From: Flexilinea flocculi
GTDB lineage: Bacteria; Chloroflexota; Anaerolineae; Anaerolineales; Anaerolineaceae
DNA: 64,000 bases
Assembly: GCF_001192795.1 (NCBI RefSeq)
Contig: NZ_DF968179.1
Coordinates: 62,001 to 126,000 of the forward strand
Direction: 5' to 3'
The notes beneath the pieces were generated by a model, which worked only from the letters and a program-made list of their open reading frames with translations, did no database searches and was not told where the DNA came from. Positions 61,916 to 64,000 of this stretch are shown in pieces; within the stretch, counting starts at the first letter, position 1; the number at the start of each line of letters is the position of its first letter. Both the position numbers and the translations under genes were made by a program.

Positions 61916-62021
61916 ACAATTCGAATTACTGCTTTTCTGTGATTTCATTCATTATAATTATTTTCAAAACAGGAAAAATCGTACACAACAATATCGAATT
62001 CTCCTCATATTTCGAATTGAT
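61916..62021. repeat. Degenerate dispersed element after aspS
   Basis: ACAATTCGAATTACTG is a fused pair of ends, and CATATTTCGAATTGATG is a right end about 85 bp later. The central stem is not preserved. Confidence 0.5.
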
Positions 62022-62098
62022 GATATCAACAGATCTGTGATTCGGTTTTCATTTCATGGTGAATTTGTATATTTTTTGAAAGACGGCAAAGAAAATTG

Positions 62099-64000
62099 AT
62101 GAAATCTTTCTGGCATCAGACGACGCTTAAAAAATGGCTTATCCTGGTTGCGATCAGTGTTGTTCTTGAATTTTTTCTCTTTAATATTCGTCATTTTGAG
62201 CTGCTGACTTGTAAAAGTGAACCGCAGATATTTTCTTTTAATGCTGAAACTGTACAAATAATCGATGGCCCGGATCAAAAATCTAGTATTCGAATGGTCA
62301 TCGATTCCGAGAATAATATTCCGGAGGATCTGAGAAATGTTAAGGTTGAATTCTCAGAACCTGTTCAATCCATTGTATCCGGGAGTGTCTATACCCAAGA
62401 AACCGATTTTTTATCCGGCCATGTGCGAGAATTCAAAATTATCCCTGGTGTCCCACACAGCCAATCCATATATCTTTATCCAAGTAATCGTGTAGAAAAA
62501 ATCACACTGGATATTTACGATGTAATTCCGCAGACAATACAACTTACAGTCAATCAAAGTCTGCCCATTGAAGTAAATTGGTTTCGTTTGATTTGTATTT
62601 TCATGATCCTGACAATTATCGACTTCATCCGCCCGAATTCAGCGTCTTATAAGATTGCGTTACATCTTCAGCATGCCAATCAAAAAGCGATTCTCATTCT
62701 GTTGATCGTTTTTCAAATATCTTTATTGTTTTTTTCAGTTTTTACTACATATACGAATTTAAACGAGGCTGTACAAAAGGGCAATATTCGAGAAGAAGAT
62801 TATATTTTTAAACAACACTATCAATGGTTAACAGAAGCCCTTTTCCAAAAGTCGTTTTCAGTGTTGAAGGTACCTCCCGAACAATTGACGCAGGTGGATA
62901 ATCCCTATGATCCACTGCAGCGGATCGATCAATTTCCGAAATATGAATGGGATATGTCGTATTACAAGAGTAGATATTACGTGTACTTTGGTGTGATTCC
63001 GGTATTCACTTTTTATATGCCTTACACATTACTTTTTCACGCGTATCCGCTGAACGATTTTGCAGTATTGTTCTTCGCAGTAATCAGCATTCTGGGATTT
63101 GCTTATTGTTACACCTGGTTCATCCGCCGTTTTTTCCCTAACATTCCCGCAGCTATTTTTTTCATGGGAATGATGCTCTTTTTGAATTCAACTTTTCTTA
63201 TCTGGTGCGTTCGACGCTCGTTCAGTTATGAGCTGGCACTTGTTTCTGGGGTTTGTTTTTCAATAACCGGATTGTCGTTCATTCTCAGCGCCATGCGAGA
63301 AGACAGAATTCAAAAATGGAAAATAGTTATTGGTTGTTTCCTGATGGCTTGTGCGGTGGGTTGCCGGCCAACTTCAATTCTGGTTTTGTTTTTAATGATT
63401 CCGCTTTTCTTTTTTATTTATATCCATTACTATCGAAATTCTCATGTCGCTGGTTTCTGGAAATTGATATTCATTGCAGCTGTTCCCTGCCTGATTGTCG
63501 GAAGTGGTCTTATTTTTTATAATCAGATGCGATTCGATTCAATTTTTGAATTTGGCAGAACCTATCAATTGAGTACGCAAGAAAGCAGTGCGTATATCAA
63601 TGGACTGCCGATCTCGAGTTTTTTGATTGGAATTATCAATTATGTCTTTGGAAATCCCGGGGTTCTGAAAGATTATTTCCCTTTTCTAAAAGCCGGAAAT
63701 GGTTTGTTTTTCAACTTTTTTGGTACGAAAGAATTTGAAAGTATCTTTCCGGTCAGTGCGGTTTGTCCATTGGCTTATCTGATTCTTTTCTTCCCTGTTT
63801 TTTGGAAAAAAATTTGCAATAAAGGATTCTTATTTTGGTCGTTTCTTCTCGTTCTGATCATCCTGGGATTTGTCCTCTCCGGAATAACTGGAATGATGGT
63901 CGGGACAATACAACGTTATTCTCTTGATTTTTCATGGATGCTCGTTTTGGCATCAATCCTTATCGCTTTCCTCATATGGGAAAACCTGCAGAATTCGTCC
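62099..64000 (+). CDS. Large polytopic membrane protein, 3'-truncated by the window edge
   Basis: An open frame runs from ATG 62099 to the window end (at least 634 residues) without a stop, in a region with no other gene. One N-terminal helix (about 13-33) is followed by an external soluble region (about 40-170), then many hydrophobic helices from about 180 on ('FRLICIFMILTIIDFI', 'ILILLIVFQISLLFFSVFTT', 'NDFAVLFFAVISILGFAY' and others). The plan resembles GT-C membrane glycosyltransferases or O-antigen-polymerase-like proteins, but no diagnostic motif was found. The weak Shine-Dalgarno leaves the start less certain. Confidence 0.7.
   Translation, partial: MKSFWHQTTLKKWLILVAISVVLEFFLFNIRHFELLTCKSEPQIFSFNAETVQIIDGPDQKSSIRMVIDSENNIPEDLRNVKVEFSEPVQSIVSGSVYTQETDFLSGHVREFKIIPGVPHSQSIYLYPSNRVEKITLDIYDVIPQTIQLTVNQSLPIEVNWFRLICIFMILTIIDFIRPNSASYKIALHLQHANQKAILILLIVFQISLLFFSVFTTYTNLNEAVQKGNIREEDYIFKQHYQWLTEALFQKSFSVLKVPPEQLTQVDNPYDPLQRIDQFPKYEWDMSYYKSRYYVYFGVIPVFTFYMPYTLLFHAYPLNDFAVLFFAVISILGFAYCYTWFIRRFFPNIPAAIFFMGMMLFLNSTFLIWCVRRSFSYELALVSGVCFSITGLSFILSAMREDRIQKWKIVIGCFLMACAVGCRPTSILVLFLMIPLFFFIYIHYYRNSHVAGFWKLIFIAAVPCLIVGSGLIFYNQMRFDSIFEFGRTYQLSTQESSAYINGLPISSFLIGIINYVFGNPGVLKDYFPFLKAGNGLFFNFFGTKEFESIFPVSAVCPLAYLILFFPVFWKKICNKGFLFWSFLLVLIILGFVLSGITGMMVGTIQRYSLDFSWMLVLASILIAFLIWENLQNSS

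Noticed and set aside
5931-62021. CRISPR array interpretation of the repeats
   Set aside because: Copies are kilobases apart, palindromic over their whole length and not regularly spaced; no cas gene is present.
1-64000. tRNA genes suggested by many GATTCGAA/TTCGAATC strings
   Set aside because: They belong to the ends of the dispersed element; no cloverleaf or acceptor stem surrounds them.

Overview
The window looks like a moderately AT-rich chromosome segment from an anaerobic bacterium, most likely a member of the Chloroflexota (Anaerolineae). This is an inference, not a database result. It rests on the short EF-Ts, the R3H/AAA 'SpoIIIAA-like' ATPase next to tmk, the surface proteins with Thr/Pro-rich 'TPTPT' linkers, the sodium-pumping decarboxylase, the bacterial translin homologue and the LysM/M23 protein joined to rho. 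No rRNA, tRNA, CRISPR array, transposase or prophage was found.

Layout. 1-6 kb: the end of a GT4 glycosyltransferase, then a minus-strand unit of a holin-like/phosphoesterase membrane protein, an FkbH-like protein and an acyl carrier protein. 6-9 kb: rpsB-tsf and, after a terminator, pyrH (minus). 9-14.5 kb: plus-strand DppA-type aminopeptidase, CDF transporter, dtd-uvrC and a LUD protein. 14.5-18.5 kb: minus-strand short GlmU, a FolK-FolP fusion with a class I glutamine amidotransferase-like hydrolase, and rplS. 18.9-22.4 kb: a four-gene Na+-translocating decarboxylase operon (carboxyltransferase, gamma, biotin carrier, beta). 22.4-32.3 kb: a candidate small RNA, ssb with a translin-like gene, nadK-zinc-finger membrane protein-recN, a LysM surface protein, an unknown protein, the R3H ATPase and tmk. 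32.6-39.8 kb: a secreted DsbA-cyclophilin fusion, PlsC, rho, an M23 peptidase and an S9 peptidase. 40-43 kb: a GT2-methyltransferase fusion, and a zinc-binding lipoprotein with a DUF1980 protein. 43.9-52 kb: a three-gene unit of metallophosphoesterase, kinase-like membrane protein and a 1357-residue coiled-coil membrane protein. 52-57.5 kb: an NHLM-type peptide export locus with its own Cys-rich double-glycine precursor. 57.6-64 kb: pyrimidine nucleoside phosphorylase, a lipoprotein, aspS and the start of a large polytopic membrane protein that runs off the window.

The most striking structure is not a gene. More than twenty intergenic spacers carry copies of one palindromic element of about 120-125 bp. 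Its ends are conserved inverted repeats of the form CAGYAATTCGAAATATG ... ATTTCGAATYRCTG, and its centre is a long hairpin. The hairpin tip is similar between copies (often TTTTGCGC/GCGCAAAA), while the stem base differs from copy to copy with both arms changing together. Several copies are flanked by short direct repeats, and some have shrunk to the bare ends. One supplies the stop codon of the shortened glmU. No gene in the window would mobilise it, so it behaves like a non-autonomous MITE or a REP-type family. The other candidates for undescribed biology are the kinase/coiled-coil locus, the exported 36-residue four-cysteine peptide and the ssb-translin pair.
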